Part shown: piece by piece, positions 1 through 12,400 of the stretch | Layout: every line of letters begins with the position of its first letter | Position numbering within the stretch: position 1 is the first letter of the stretch | Position numbers and translations under genes: made by a program | Notes under the pieces: model-generated | What the model was told of the DNA's origin: nothing | The model's input: only the letters and a program-made list of their open reading frames with translations | Databases searched by the model: none | Assembly (NCBI RefSeq): GCF_030272615.1 | Contig: NC_081410.1 | Span: forward strand, 255,549,533 to 255,613,532 | DNA length: 64,000 nt | Reading direction: 5' to 3' | DNA from: Cryptomeria japonica | Lineage: Eukaryota > Streptophyta > Pinopsida > Cupressales > Cupressaceae

Positions 1-2333
1 GTTGGGAAAACTTGAGTAGGATTGGGTAATCTCCCTAGTGGTGATACTTTTCAAAAACGGTGGCAGAAATATAATGATGGCATTGAAGATGATAATGAGC
101 CTTCCCCAATGGCACTGATGAGGGAGCTTTTGCATAATTAGTCAAAGTGTCTGGGGGAAAAGGAAAATAGATTGAGATAATACTGCCATTAGAAGGCTCT
201 GCACCTTTGCTTGCTTATCGCGCTATAAAGAAGCCTATCAGGAGGCCTCGCTCCCAAGTCTCCAGGAAGCGATCTAGTGATACATCTCAGTCACAAAGTT
301 CCCCAGAAGTTGGTGCGGCCCCCCATAAGAAGAAGCATAACATAGATAATGTTCTCGGGAGTACTCAGACGCAAGTACCTATATCGTCACTAGTTCTAGT
401 TGCATCGACAACATCTTTGGCTTAGGTACTATTTTTTCCCCCTCTTCTCTCTTCTCAATCTCTGGTTTTTGTTGCATCCTCATCTTCGCTCGCATGCGTC
501 ATTGTGTCTAGTAGCCAGGCCATAGTTATATCTTATGCAGTCATTGTGCAGTCTCAATCAGTCCCAACCTTCACTAGCCTTGTTGCATCCACCCCACCTA
601 GCGTCACTTATTTCAGCACTGTAGTAAGAATTTCTCACTCTGCTCAAACCCCAAGTCAATCAACAAAAGTGTCTTTTGTAGCACACATTTTAGGATTTTC
701 CAACTCTACGTCTGTTGCATCGTCAAGTGTTGGGTCGTTGTTTTCCTCCCTTGTTGGTGTTTTACAAGGAATCTGTCCATTCTCTCATGCTTCTCTCACT
801 TTGATAGATCAAGCCTAGTTGCAATCCATTGTAGCCCCAATCCCATTTGTTCTCCCTTTAGGGGCTCCTTTTGTAGGGCAAATGATCTCATCCCCATAAG
901 AATTCTTTCAGCATACAGATTTTGCCAAGCTTGCTCAAGCTCAAAGAGCATAGAAAAGAAGAGCAAAAGACTCTCAGAAGCTTTCTGATCCTTACATACA
1001 GACACTGTATAGTGAAGATCATGAGAACTTGTTATTTGCAGCTATGACACCAAGCATCATTAATCCAGCGAGCCAAATGCAGCCCGAAGATTATGCAGTA
1101 CATACCATTGACATTGATCTGAAGCAGGCTTGCCCACAAGATAAAGTGGAACTCATGGAAGAGATATAGAGACTGGTGTCATCTAATTATTTGAAGAGTA
1201 CTTGATGCCTGGATAAACTCATAGTTGAGTTGGAGAGAGTGAAGGCTACCAATGAATGTTTGCAGAAAGAATCAAAAGCTAGGGAAGTGGAAATCACCTG
1301 ACTTCAGGCGACAATGCAACAAAAAAGAAAAGAAAGAGACAGGCTCCAAAGTGCATTGAATGGCATGGTAAGCATGTTGCAAGTGGAGCAATCTACAAAT
1401 AATAGGCTGACTAAGGAGTTGTATGAAAAGGAGCAAGAGCTTCTGCAAGTCTAGGCAGGTATCTTTGATGTAGCTCGGGCCCAGACACAGTTGTAGGATG
1501 TCATCAGGGAAAAGGGGCAATATTATCACGATCTCACTAATACACAAGATATCCTTGAGGAAGAAAGAAAAGTAAAAGATCGGGCTCTGCAAGAGTTCCA
1601 AGAAAAGAAAGCCCAGTTCAAACAGAAGCTCCAAGATTTAAGAGTAGCTTTGGAGAATGAGCAAGCGAGTAATAACCGATTGTTGGAGGAGGTACATGAC
1701 ATGCACACTAGGATGGTGGTTTTGTAGCATCAAGTGACTGAATCAATAGGGAAGATGCATGAGAGGATAGAATCAAAAGAATCCAAAATGGAGCTCCTTT
1801 CAAAGCCTTCAGCTCCTCTGCTTGCTCCTCTCGTGGATTTCACCATAGTGCGGGAACTTCATATTTCGTATTGGGAGAAAATAAACCAATTAATTCCATC
1901 TTTGGAGCCAGCTTTGAATATCTTGATGGATTCCTACTCCTTGTGTGTTGAATTCAATGTCACCATTGAGAAAATGGTGCAGTCCATTGCACCTAAGGTT
2001 CCTAATGCCCAGAGGCTAGTAGATTGGTTGTATGTTTCTTCTAGCTAGGAATTAATCATTTCAGGAATAGATGATCCTAAAGAGGTGGCCCAAAAATCTA
2101 ATGAATTCCTTAATTGCAACAAGGCAACAATGCAGGTTGCATCGAACTTGTCAACCTTATGATCCTCAACCACTTTCGTAAAGGAGCATTTTGAAGGTTT
2201 CACAAATCTCGACCTACCTTTACCTTTCCTATCCAATAGCTCAATCATGGGCGTCGATCAATTCTCGAATCTAGTAGCACAACAACAACAACAACAACAA
2301 CAACAAAAAATAGCCTTTCCTCTAGGATTTGAG
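1..2333 (+). pseudogene. Decayed coiled-coil ORF of a retroelement (gag-like), 5' end outside window
   Basis: One frame (codons at positions divisible by 3) stays coding-like to the TAA near 2333 but is cut by more than a dozen stops, including 423, 819, 1167 and 1728. After a basic, Ser-rich part comes a Ser/Thr/Val-rich low-complexity stretch (about 430-820), then a long Leu/Glu/Lys/Gln-rich helix (about 1130-1800) of coiled-coil character, then a helical segment to 2040 and a poly-Gln run. Many stops are TAG or TGA where CAG or CGA would fit the surrounding helix. I do not recognise the family. The layout (basic head, coiled coil, no visible enzyme domain) recalls the large ORF at 33067-36297, so a retroelement-encoded structural protein is my inference. 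Confidence 0.5.
2280..2306 (+). repeat. (CAA)9 microsatellite, in-frame poly-Gln
   Basis: Nine CAA units in register with the decayed reading frame, so they would read as nine glutamines. Confidence 0.85.
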
Positions 2334-3695
2334 TAATTTGCCTGAGGTCGACGAAGTGGACAATTTGATCCATCCACTGGCCCGACTCCTGACTTTTTTT
2401 GAGTTAACTCATAAGGAGTTGGGTAGTCTGCCTTTCAAAAGAAATCATCAAGCGGGATCAGAATTACCAAACCCTCAAAGCTTAGACCCTACCCATAGAA
2501 GATGATTGGTTTCCTCTGCAACAAGTTTTCAATGGGATTTTCAAAGCAGAGATATAGGTTTTGGTCTACAAACCAAAAATTTTGGGTACTGACATCCCAT
2601 AGGCAAGATTATCCCAGAAGTCGCCAAGAAACTATGGATTTATTTGTCCATGGTTCCCATTAAGGGGATGTCCTTTTTTATTTTCATTAAGTCCTTGCTT
2701 CCCTTGTTCTTTGCTTGCGAGTTTGGTTTCGGCACATTCGCATTCATCACATGTTAGCAAGGGTCGTATCTTCCAAGCCTCTCTTTTTCTCTTTGTTGTG
2801 GACTCACGATCAACTAACGTGTGGCAATGGTCTTCTTTTCATTCGTGTCACTCGGCCAACAATTATTAAATAAAGTTTTTGTGATACGTGGCAACTCCGC
2901 CAAGTTTTTTATTTATAGTTTTGCTGGGTCGAGCCTTTCCCTCATGCTTCCATGTGTCTTTCATAATGGTGATTAGGAGATCTCTATGAATATTTTCCAA
3001 GGAATGGGGCATTTTTGCTCGAAACACAAGCAGTTGAGGAAACACACACAAATCTTTTTTAAAAATTGCAAAAGGTTGGGGGGCAGTTGCGCTAGGCGCC
3101 GAAAGCAGTTTTCTCTTTCACACTCCTAGTTGATGTCGTGGGTAGTGATGGTGTTGCCAACAACGTATCTTCAAGATGCCTTCTCTGTTTTTCCAACATT
3201 GGGCAGTTAGGCCCCGTTCTATAAGAAGTGCAATGTTTATTGTGCCAAGGGTTTTGAACTTTTAGTTTACTAAGGAAGATATAGACAAGTTTTATAGGTA
3301 GGAAATTGGCCTCTAAAATATTATTGTATTTCTGGAATAAGCTAATCTGACTGTGCTTGCGGCCTCTATGATTATCTTATTTAGTATGCATTGATATGTT
3401 TTTGTGCATCTTTGATATTCTGGCATAATTTTAGCAATATATGCTTAAGATTCTACTAATTAAATCATGTTTTTATACTCTTTATCTAGTAGATGTGTGG
3501 TATATGTTGCTTTATGTTAAAGAAATCTTTGGATGTATCTTGATTAGTGTTCAGGGCATGTAGATTGTTGAATGGGCCTCAGAATGACATGCATGTGAAG
3601 TTCTATGTGCACCTAGTTTGACAGAAAAATCAATTGAGTGTATCGCTTTAGAATAGATTTTCTTTTAATGTTTCTTTCTTCCCCTTTTCTCCCCC
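2334..3695. other. No gene seen; probable 3' non-coding part of the left retroelement
   Basis: Short frames are all interrupted and none resembles a known domain. A purine run with six G at about 3075-3085 could be a polypurine tract, but I see no LTR pair here. Confidence 0.35.
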
Positions 3696-4434
3696 AAATG
3701 AATGAAGAGCCAGCTTCTAAAATCCCGGAGGTAACTCAGTGAAAATGTGCAAGTCCCCCATCATTGAGTTTCCCATAAGGCTATTTTCCTAGGAGTATTT
3801 TTAGTGATCACTATTGCCCCTGTAAGCTTTATTAAAGAATTTGATTATTTATCTAGACAATTTCTTTGGACGAGTAATTTGCTCTCCTTAAAGTGGAATT
3901 TGGTAAGATGGGACTTTGTTTGTAGACCACAATAGTATGGTGGTCTTGGTCTTCGGAAAGCAGGTATGAATGGTTTTGTTCTAGCAAGTAAGATTTTTCT
4001 GGAGATGGTGCACCTGTCAAGAGTATAAATGGGCTAAAGTTCTTAATTTTAAGTATTTAGGGGGAGTGGATAGCTCAAAGATTCTTGGATGTAGTATGGT
4101 AGGTAAGGGTTTATGATATGGAGTACCCTTAAAAAAGGCGCTCAAGTTGTTAAGAAAGGTTTGTCTTGGATTTGTAATAAAGGAGAAAAATCTCTTTTCT
4201 TGCATGACTCTTGGGATGGCTTCCTCCTATCCTTTTTCAATCCCCGTAGATTCAACTTCTGAGTGATAGGTTTACTAAAGCTTGGTGGCATAGAGTTGAG
4301 GACTATAAAGTGTACCGGAGGCTTGAATCAGGGGAAGTGGCCAAGTGGAAAGAAATGCATGAATTGCCTTTGGGAGGATTAGTTGAGGCTCGGAATGAAC
4401 TAGCAAGGATTTTGTTAGGCAAGATGTGTAATTC

Positions 4435-4690
4435 CATGAGGGGACGAGATGTTCTTTCTACAGGAAAATTTACGAGCAAAGTGTGACCTCTTATTTGAAG
4501 TGGATCTTGGTGATATTTCTATTATTCAGAATTTAAATATTCTAGGGGAAGTTGATCGGGTTCATGAGGGGACGAGATGTTCTTTCTACAGGAAACTTTA
4601 CGAGCAAAGTGTGACCTCTTATTTGAAGTGGATCTTGGTGATATTTCTATTATTCAGAATTTAAATATTCTAGGGGAAGTTGATCGGGTT
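4435..4690 (+). repeat. Tandem duplication, 2 x 128 bp
   Basis: 4435-4562 is repeated at 4563-4690 with about one visible mismatch (AAAATTTACG versus AAACTTTACG). The near-identity points to a recent duplication inside the dead LINE. Confidence 0.93.
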
Positions 4691-4786
4691 CCTCTTTTGA
4701 GGAATCAATAGGTTAGCCATTGTCATGCCAAGAAGAAGGCTCAAAGAATTGGCAAGTGGTCTCCTCCTCCCCCTTGATTTCTTAAG

Positions 4787-5250
4787 ATTAATACGGATGG
4801 TTCCTCTCAGGGAAATCCAAGGAAGATGGGAATTGGAGGAATTGGCAGGGATAGTTTTGAGAAGGTGATCTTTGTTTTTTCTGTTTACAATAGACATTAT
4901 ACTAATAATCTTATCGAATCTTTGGTTGTTCTCTATTCTCTTTAATGTGCTTGCATGCTTGGCTAGCGCAAGGCTATATTTGAGTCAAACTCTCAGATTG
5001 TTATGGACATGCTGAATAAATAGAAATCAAATGATGTTGACTGGAATCTAACTGTAGTTGGAAGACAAACTTTTATTTTTTTGGATTCTTTGGAATCAAT
5101 TTCTTTCTGCTATTTTCCCAAGGAGTGGAATAAAGTAGCAAATTGTCTAGTTAAGTGAGCTTCTGAAAAATATGATTGGTTGGAATGTTGGAAGTAGTGT
5201 TGAATTGCCTCAGGATTTTTCTCAAACTCTTGATAGGATTATTGAAGAGG
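4787..5250 (+). pseudogene. LINE RNase H domain remnant
   Basis: The frame from 4787 reads 'INTDGSSQGNPRKMGIGGI', the first strand of a plant LINE RNase H, with the catalytic Asp in NTDGS and a Glu in 'NNLIESLVVLYSL'. A stop follows at 4944 and further stops are seen downstream. The segment then reads towards a recognisable end in which 'KEWNKVANCLVK' stands where 'R..N..AD.LA' is usual. In a LINE this domain removes the RNA strand during target-primed reverse transcription; here it is non-functional. Confidence 0.7.
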
Positions 5251-5374
5251 ATATGATAGGGTAGTTATCGTGGCCTTTTGGGTCACGTGTTTGTTGCTTT
5301 GTATTGCCTTTATGCCTTCTATTTCAATCAATTTTTACCCCTTTTTCCAAAAAATCAAAAATCAAAAATCAAAT

Positions 5375-5990
5375 ATACATTCCCAAACAATAACATATCA
5401 TCCACATATAATGCAATAATGAGAATGCAACCATTATCAGTTTTAAAGTAAACACAATGATCGGATTTAGACCTATGAAATCCCAAACTCAACATGTAGG
5501 TATCAAAATTTTGGCATCACATCCTAGGAGACTATTTCAGACCATATAAAAACTTTTTCAACTTGAAAACCATGTTTTATTTTCCTTTTATTATGAAATG
5601 TTTTGGTTGTGACATATAAATCTCTTCCTCCAAATCACCATGAAGGAATGTTGTCTTCACATCCATTTGCTTGATTTTCCTATCATGAATTGTAGCAAGT
5701 GATAATAAGGACCAAATAGATGTCATCTTTGAAATAGGAGAGAAAATATCACCATAATCTATTCCCTCAACCTGGAAATACCCCTTCGTGGCCAATCATG
5801 CTTTTGGCTTCCAACTTTCTCTTGAATACCCATTTGCATCCCATGGGCTTACATCCTTTAGGAAACGGTACTAGATCCCAAGTATTATTTTTCTTCAAAT
5901 ATGCCATCTAATTGTTCATGACTTATATCTAGGATTCTCCATCACTCACACCCATATCCTCTATAACAATCCTAGGCGCATTGGTGTTAG
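5375..5990 (-). pseudogene. Copia reverse transcriptase fragment
   Basis: The minus-strand frame 5795-5577 contains 'GIDYGDIFSPISKM' and 'KQMDVKTTFLHGDLEEEIYM', the classic N-terminal copia RT blocks. Further on, in shifted frames, a 'KSFYMV..S' block (normally KSLYGLKQS) and then 'ALYVDDMLLFG', the catalytic YVDD box, are visible just before about 5395. The thumb and RNase H parts are missing because the element ends there. Confidence 0.85.
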
Positions 5991-6559
5991 CAATCAAGGT
6001 AAAAATATAGTTGGAATCTAACAATGAATAACCATACCTATCTAGTTGCTTGCAGGTTCCTCAAAGGGTGAGGTTGAGGTTATTCATATTCTTATAAACT
6101 TTTAGATATGCTATAGCTCTCCTCATCATTAGGTCCACCAGGAGCTCATAATTCTTCTTTCTCAAGGGTAGAAGGAATTTGAATTACCTCCTTATTCTAT
6201 TTCTCCTCTTTCTCTAGCTACAACTCAACAATGTAAGGTTTCATCTATCTAAAATGACACTTCTACTATAGAGAACCTTCTCTATCATTGAATCTTAAAG
6301 CTTGTACCCCTTTACACCGACACATAGTTGATAAAGATACACTTAACAGTCTTGTTGTCCAAATTAGATTTTTTTTCACTTCTAACTTAAGCATAAGCTT
6401 CACAACCAAATACTCTGAGATGTCTCATAGAAGGCTTCTTTCCTAAAAATTAACAAGTGTTGATGTAGGAGATTTGTTTACCAAATAACAAGTAGTGTCT
6501 ATAGCTTCAACCTAAAAAATTTGTCCGAGTCCAGCATCACTAAGCGTACTCCTATCCCT

Positions 6560-7400
6560 CTCCATCAATGTCTAGTTCATCCTCTCTACAACTCCATTCT
6601 TCAAAGGGGTGTATGGAGTTGTCTTATGCCTCTCAAACCAATGGTCCTTACAAAACTTGTCGAAACTTTTTAGATAAACTCACCACCTTTGTTAGTCCTC
6701 AAACATTTAATATTTCTACTAGTTTGATCTCAACAAGAGCCTTAAACTCCTTAAGTTGACTAAAGACTTCAAATTTTATTCTACGAAAATTAAAAAAATG
6801 TTCTTCTACAATATTTATATCAATGAATGAAACAAAATACACATATCTTGAAATTGAAGGAACATTCAGGGCCAAAATATAAGAATGTATTAAGTCCAAC
6901 AACCTATAAGATTTGTGAGTACTAGAGTAAAACTGAACAAGACTTTGCTCACCATAAATGCGGTGTTCAAAAAAATTAAACTCAAGATTACAATCGACAA
7001 TCCCCTCAACAAGGCATTTATATTTTAGGATTTTCAAACCCTTCTCAATAATGCAACCAATTATTTGGTGTCATAACCATGTCTTCCATGTTGGGAGTTT
7101 CATCTCCAAAGAATTCACATCCTTAGGTATCCAAAAAACATGACCATCAAATGTAGAAGCAACACTCCTCTTCACAACTCGATCTAATAGTGAAGATGAA
7201 GAATATAGAGCCCTCTTCTTGGACTCCACAGAAGCACTATTGCACAGAACCATGCATGCATCCAACTTATGCAAGGTGCTTATCCATACACCCTTAGCAA
7301 GACTCATAGAGCCTCTAGCCATTTTACATCCTCCTTGTGATAAAAAGACCTAGACACCCAAATCACCTAGTTTACTTATAGAGAGAATATTTCATGCCAA
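6560..7400 (-). pseudogene. Copia integrase and pre-integrase fragment
   Basis: The minus strand reads a pre-integrase part ('SLAKGVWISTLHKLDAC', then 'LPTWKTWL', normally ending LWH..LGH, then 'GLKILKYKCLVEG') followed by the integrase core start ('LLDLIHS', 'VPSISRYVYFVSFID'). The expected acidic core residues are partly lost and the frame shifts repeatedly. Confidence 0.75.
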
Positions 7401-7639
7401 ACCCAGGATGTGCATTACACCATCGATCCCCTTCACTCTATCATTGGTAATCTAATATTGACTCTTCCACAACTAGCAATATTCAGATGAGATTCATCAC
7501 TAAGACATCTTCCCACCATCATATTCTTCATACTTTGAAAACCAACTTTGATGTAAGGTCATGTAAAAAGATGAATTGAATCTATCAACCACACATCTTC
7601 CAATGCATGTGTTGTCAGGGCTATGATAAATGTTTTGTC

Positions 7640-8400
7640 GTCATCTTGAGAAGATGCCTAAATCTTAATTGGAGGGTCTTTTCTTCTTCTTTTTTCCCCC
7701 TTACATTCTCTTTGGAGGTTACTGGTTTTGCCACAATTCCAAAATTTTACCTTGGACTTTCTAGGAGACTTAGATCTTGCATGGTATTTGGGTCTACCTC
7801 TTTCATGTTTCTTGTCCTTTTTCTTTCCTTTCTCTTTCGATCTACCACAAATGACAAGAGCCTTCTTATATGACTCTAAAGTCTTCCTTTGAATCTCTTC
7901 AAGAAGTAATAATGCTACCACCTCATCCATCTTGAACTTGGTGGTTGTACTCCCAATAGCCATAACAAGGTAGTCTCATGAGTTAGGCAAAGAACACAAC
8001 ATAAGCATGCAATGATCCTCCTCCTCAATATCGTCACCAACAAAACCCAACTAAGCAATAATCATGTGAATGCATTGAGATGATTAGCAATAGATCCTTT
8101 AGCTTCCATCTTTAGAGAATACATATTATTTCTTAAGAAAATCTTGTTTACCAAGGATTTGGCCTTATAAACATCTCCAAGATTCTTCCAAAGATCTTTC
8201 ACAGTCTTCTCTTCATGGACATTTAACAAAACAGAGTCTACTAAACAAAGCCTTACAAGGCCCTTAGCTTTTTGATCTATTATATCCCAAACGTCTTGTG
8301 CTATAGTTTGATGTTTTGTTTCAAATATTTTAGCCCACAAATCTCGATCTACAATCATATCCTCCATCTTTAATTTCCACTATTCAAAGTTGCTACCATT
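7640..8400 (-). pseudogene. Copia gag fragment with damaged zinc knuckle
   Basis: 8367-8062 reads a gag helical domain ('KGLVRLCLVDSVLLNV', 'LWKNLGDVYKAKSLVNK') and 7963-7658 the downstream basic part ending in a knuckle-like 'FWNCGKTSNLQREC'. The first Cys of the CCHC knuckle appears as Phe. A shift and stops separate the two parts. Confidence 0.75.
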
Positions 8401-8545
8401 AAATTTCTCATTATCAACTTTTGTGGTTGTGCTTGTTATCTTGTTCCTGCAATAATATTTTGAAAATAATTTGCAAAATCTCTTACTCAAATTGAGATCA
8501 ATATAAAAAAATCTACTAGCCAATAATGGGACCAAAAGTGCCCAA

Positions 8546-8558
8546 GCTCTAATACCCA
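8546..8558 (-). promoter_or_regulatory. Primer binding site, initiator-tRNA-Met type
   Basis: On the minus strand TGGGTATTAGAGC, close to the usual copia TGGTATCAGAGC, lies one base beyond the LTR end. It marks the start of minus-strand DNA synthesis. Confidence 0.75.
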
Positions 8559-8559
8559 C

Positions 8560-9443
8560 TGAAATGAAGCTAAGGTGCGGAAAGTTCTTCCTAACACTTA
8601 TATACTAGGGGAGATAATGCAAATTTTCTTACAAATCTTAAACTGATATAGAATGATAAACACATACAAAAGGAGATATAGAACATGTAAATAGATTAAC
8701 AATAAACACAAGATATATCGTGGCGAAGACCCTTGCAGAAGAAAACCCACACACTCCAAAAGTTACCCAATGTATTATTTAAAAATTTATAAAAAAATAT
8801 AATATACTTGCAAAGAAAACTTCTGATAGGAGTACCATAAACCAAAGATCCATAGTTGTAAGATCGTTGCACACAACCTCCATCTCAAGAACCTAAAATA
8901 TAGGAGATAAAATATATGAAATTGTCAAATAGTATTAAAAAACCATGAGCTAAAACAACTCAAAATGTGGTGTCCAACTTATCTCCAATCCAACATGCTC
9001 TATGATGTGTCAAATAGATGCCAACACTTCTAACCCCCTTTTACAACTCATTTTTATGTTTCTTAATTCTAGAGACCCAACTTCTGGAGGCCATAACTTT
9101 TGAACTGGATGTCTGATTGATGAGTTGTTTGAAGCGTCAAAAATTTTGTGAATCATTCTATCAATTTGTAACCCACATTACTTATTAAGACTACTTTCGG
9201 GCTATTTCAGAGCCTTTGTAGCCTTCAAATTTGACTTCAAAGATTTCATTTGCAACTTTCAAAAATGAAAACTTTAATATCTTAAAATTTGAAACGTAAT
9301 CTTGCAACAAAAATTTACCAGCATGCTTATTTATCTAATTCGTAGCTTTGGGGAAAATTTTGAACCAATTCATGCTCAAATGTAAACTTACTATAAATAG
9401 TAACATTATGTAAATGCAAGATTGAGACACAATTTTCCTAACA
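8560..9443 (-). repeat. 5' LTR of the minus-strand copia fragment
   Basis: On the minus strand it begins TGTTAGGAAAATTGTG (9443) and ends TTCA next to the primer binding site; about 884 bp. A TATTTATA-like box is near 9390. No partner LTR is found, so the outer limit rests on the TG...CA ends alone. Confidence 0.6.
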
Positions 9444-12400
9444 TTCCATTGGATTAGACATGATTACAAGTAAAAATAAATGAATAATAAAAAAACTAAA
9501 ATCAAGCCTTCCTAAAAAGACATCTCCAAGGGCCAAGATGTCCAAGTTATCTACTAGAATATGAAATATATCACATATTAAATAAAAGATACTTAGTGTT
9601 CAATCCACAAAATTTGCATAGATGAATGTGAATACTTTGTCAATAGCTTTCCAACATTATAATAATCAAGAAAATTAGAAAAACAAATAAAGAGATGTGA
9701 GCTTAATGTCCAAAAAGGATGATCAAACTTCAACTGGCAATATATGAACAATAAAAAAATTTAAATTATCAACACCATTGGAAAGTTCTTAGAACTAGAT
9801 TCCTAACAATTATTCATATTAAAAATTCTAATACAGGATGTACAAGTTATGGTATAAGAAAGAAGATCCTTCATTAGTCAAGATGAGGAGCTAGCAGTTG
9901 TCCCTTTGCAGCTTAATGGGGGATTGATTACTATCCAACAATGGCATTGGCTAAGCAATGATTTGGCTAACCATAGACAATGACAAGACTAAGCCCTAAT
10001 AATAACTGAGATAAAGACTAGCGGCAATTTTTGGAGTGGTGTATTATGGCGAAGACTAGCAATCATTTCCCAATGAACAAAGAATGGGGGGCACAAGATA
10101 TAGCCCCATGGTTGGATGTGATTAGGTGAAAGCAACAAGATAGAACAAAGGGCTCTTCTCAAAACCCTAACATCAATAATAATAAAAAATAAGCCGCAAA
10201 ATTTCCTAGTAGATAACTCATTTAGTTCTTCACCAAAATTCCCTAGTGATATCAATGAATATGACATGCATACCTTTCTCAGCCTAAGCATAGTAAGAAT
10301 CCACCAAAAAGGTTTTCAACATTTAAAAAATTACCAATTTATTATACAATAATGCTAAATTTTTGCACACAATTTTTACAAATGGTGTATGAATTTGTGA
10401 TAGAGAATGGTGATCATACAAATAGTTTAGTCATGTGGATTTGTACAATTGTACAAAAAATTGTCATTTTAATTAGAACCCAAATAAATTAATCCTTTTT
10501 TTTTACTCTAATTTTTGTATTTGGATAGATGACCCTAGGGGTTTGATACTTTTTGGACACAATGTTGATGTCTATTTTAGTCCAAAATGTACCATTTTAA
10601 TTCCCAAGGTTGAATCTCAAAAAAAGGACAAAAAAGTATTGATCTTGAGCTCTGATACTTTGTTGGAGTCTATGATTGAACTCTTAAGCACCCCTGTGAT
10701 TACCTACAATTAAAACACCTTATGACACAAGAGAAAAGCAATTGATTTTCCATGAAGCCTAAGATTTCATTAAATGCAAAAATATTATTGATTACAATAT
10801 ATATTGAAACCATTGTTATAAATAAAGGGATGAAACTCTAGAAGAAACCTTATGAAAAGATTCAATTATATCATGACACATCTTAATCATATGACTTGAG
10901 ACAAAAAGGGGCATGACCTGAGTAATCTTAAGCATGATAGTGTGAATAGGAACCTAATAATAATTAATTAGGTGATTACCTTATTCACTCTAACATAACT
11001 TACAAGAAATAAATTCTAAGGTATCAAGTGGACAAAGAAGTGGAATATGGTATTTTGATCCAAGTCACTCCCAAAATTTCGTTAATTGAAATTGATTTAA
11101 TTAAAATTGTTTCAAGTAAAAATAAAATTGAGTTAAGGGTTTTGATCCATCATTCTAAGAATTGTGTTAAGTGGATCATAATTTTAACATGGTGTTTTGA
11201 TCTAGGTCATTCCAAGATTGAGTCAAGTGGATGGATTGGTTTTCATTTTTATTCATCGTCCCAAGGGATGTGCCTTGTTTTATTTTGTGTGATGTCTTGT
11301 ATTGCTTTACAATGTGTTGTGTTGCGTTATATTATGTGTTATCTTATATTATTCTATGCTTTGTTATATATTGTGATTTAAATCATATGATTAGTAACTA
11401 GATAAAATAACTCTAATCTAATTAAGCTAAATAACTAAGAAAACTTAATATCCCCTTGATAGTGTTACATGGAATATGAACTATTTATTTGACCACTTCA
11501 TGCTCAGTTCGTTGTTGGTGTGAATAGGGTTTTCCATCGATAGTGGGTTGATATTACCTCCCCCAAAAGTAGTTGCTTAGAACAAGTACAAGACTATGAT
11601 AAATATGATATTGGATATTATTTGTTTGTTGTCATTATTGTACTTTTATTCTAATAGATAGTTAATCTTATCACAATTCATAGATTCATAACCATGTTGT
11701 AAGTTGACCATTGATATATCTTATTATGGTAATTTACAATTGATTTACATTAAAATCAATAGAAACATATTCATTATACTTAAGAGAACTTACTTGATAT
11801 ATTATTTACAAGTATTACATAATATTTATTGACTAGTAAAAAAACATGTTCCATTTTGGGGTTGTTCATCCTAAGAATGGATTGGCTATAAGCCATAAAG
11901 CAAGAGTGGATTATTCCAAAAATGAAATTTGATGCTACAATAACCACATTTTTTCAATTAACCTACAATGTATGAAAGGGTGTCAAATCCAAGAAAAAAC
12001 TTGTCTATGAGAAAAGAATGCCAATTGTATTCATTATAAGCTAAGGATGGAATTGTAAAATAATTCCTAGATCTATATCACTATCACTTTTTGTTAGTTT
12101 ATTATGATATTTTTTTATGAGATCTATTATGAATATCACAAAACAAGAATGTGATTTCTCCATACAAATATTGATTGGGTTCGCCCCTTGTAAGAGTTGG
12201 CTATGGAGGTAACCACCCAAGATCTAGAGATCAAATGTAAATCACAACAATAAGAGAGAAATAATATGTGACAAGGATAAAATGTATTCTTATCAATGAT
12301 GCAATACAATATGATCAACTGGATTAGAATAATGCACATAGGAGACCCTTTGGCTATATAGCCAAGGTGAGTACAAAGGAGAGGTGAGTACAAATGAGAG

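Larger units (their letters stand above)
3700..5374 (+). mobile_element. 5'-truncated LINE (L1-like), 3' part
   Basis: Broken frames read as the C-terminal part of a plant LINE ORF2. At about 3840-4000 a segment has the pattern 'W..VC.P...GGLGLRKA' that follows the reverse transcriptase core. At about 4170-4215 a 'GEKSLFLHDSWDG'-type segment is seen, and at 4787 an RNase H domain begins. The 3' end is an A-rich tail of TCAAAAA-like units at about 5349-5373. No endonuclease or ORF1 is visible upstream, so the copy is 5'-truncated, which is usual for LINEs. The tail abuts a copia reverse transcriptase on the opposite strand. Confidence 0.7.
5375..9443 (-). mobile_element. Ty1/copia fragment with 5' LTR, 3' half lost
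   Basis: Read on the minus strand: LTR (9443-8560), primer binding site (8558-8546), gag, integrase, then the first part of reverse transcriptase, in the copia order INT-RT. It stops just after the RT active site at about 5375, where the plus-strand LINE tail begins. No 3' LTR and no RNase H are visible. All coding parts carry stops and shifts. Confidence 0.85.
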
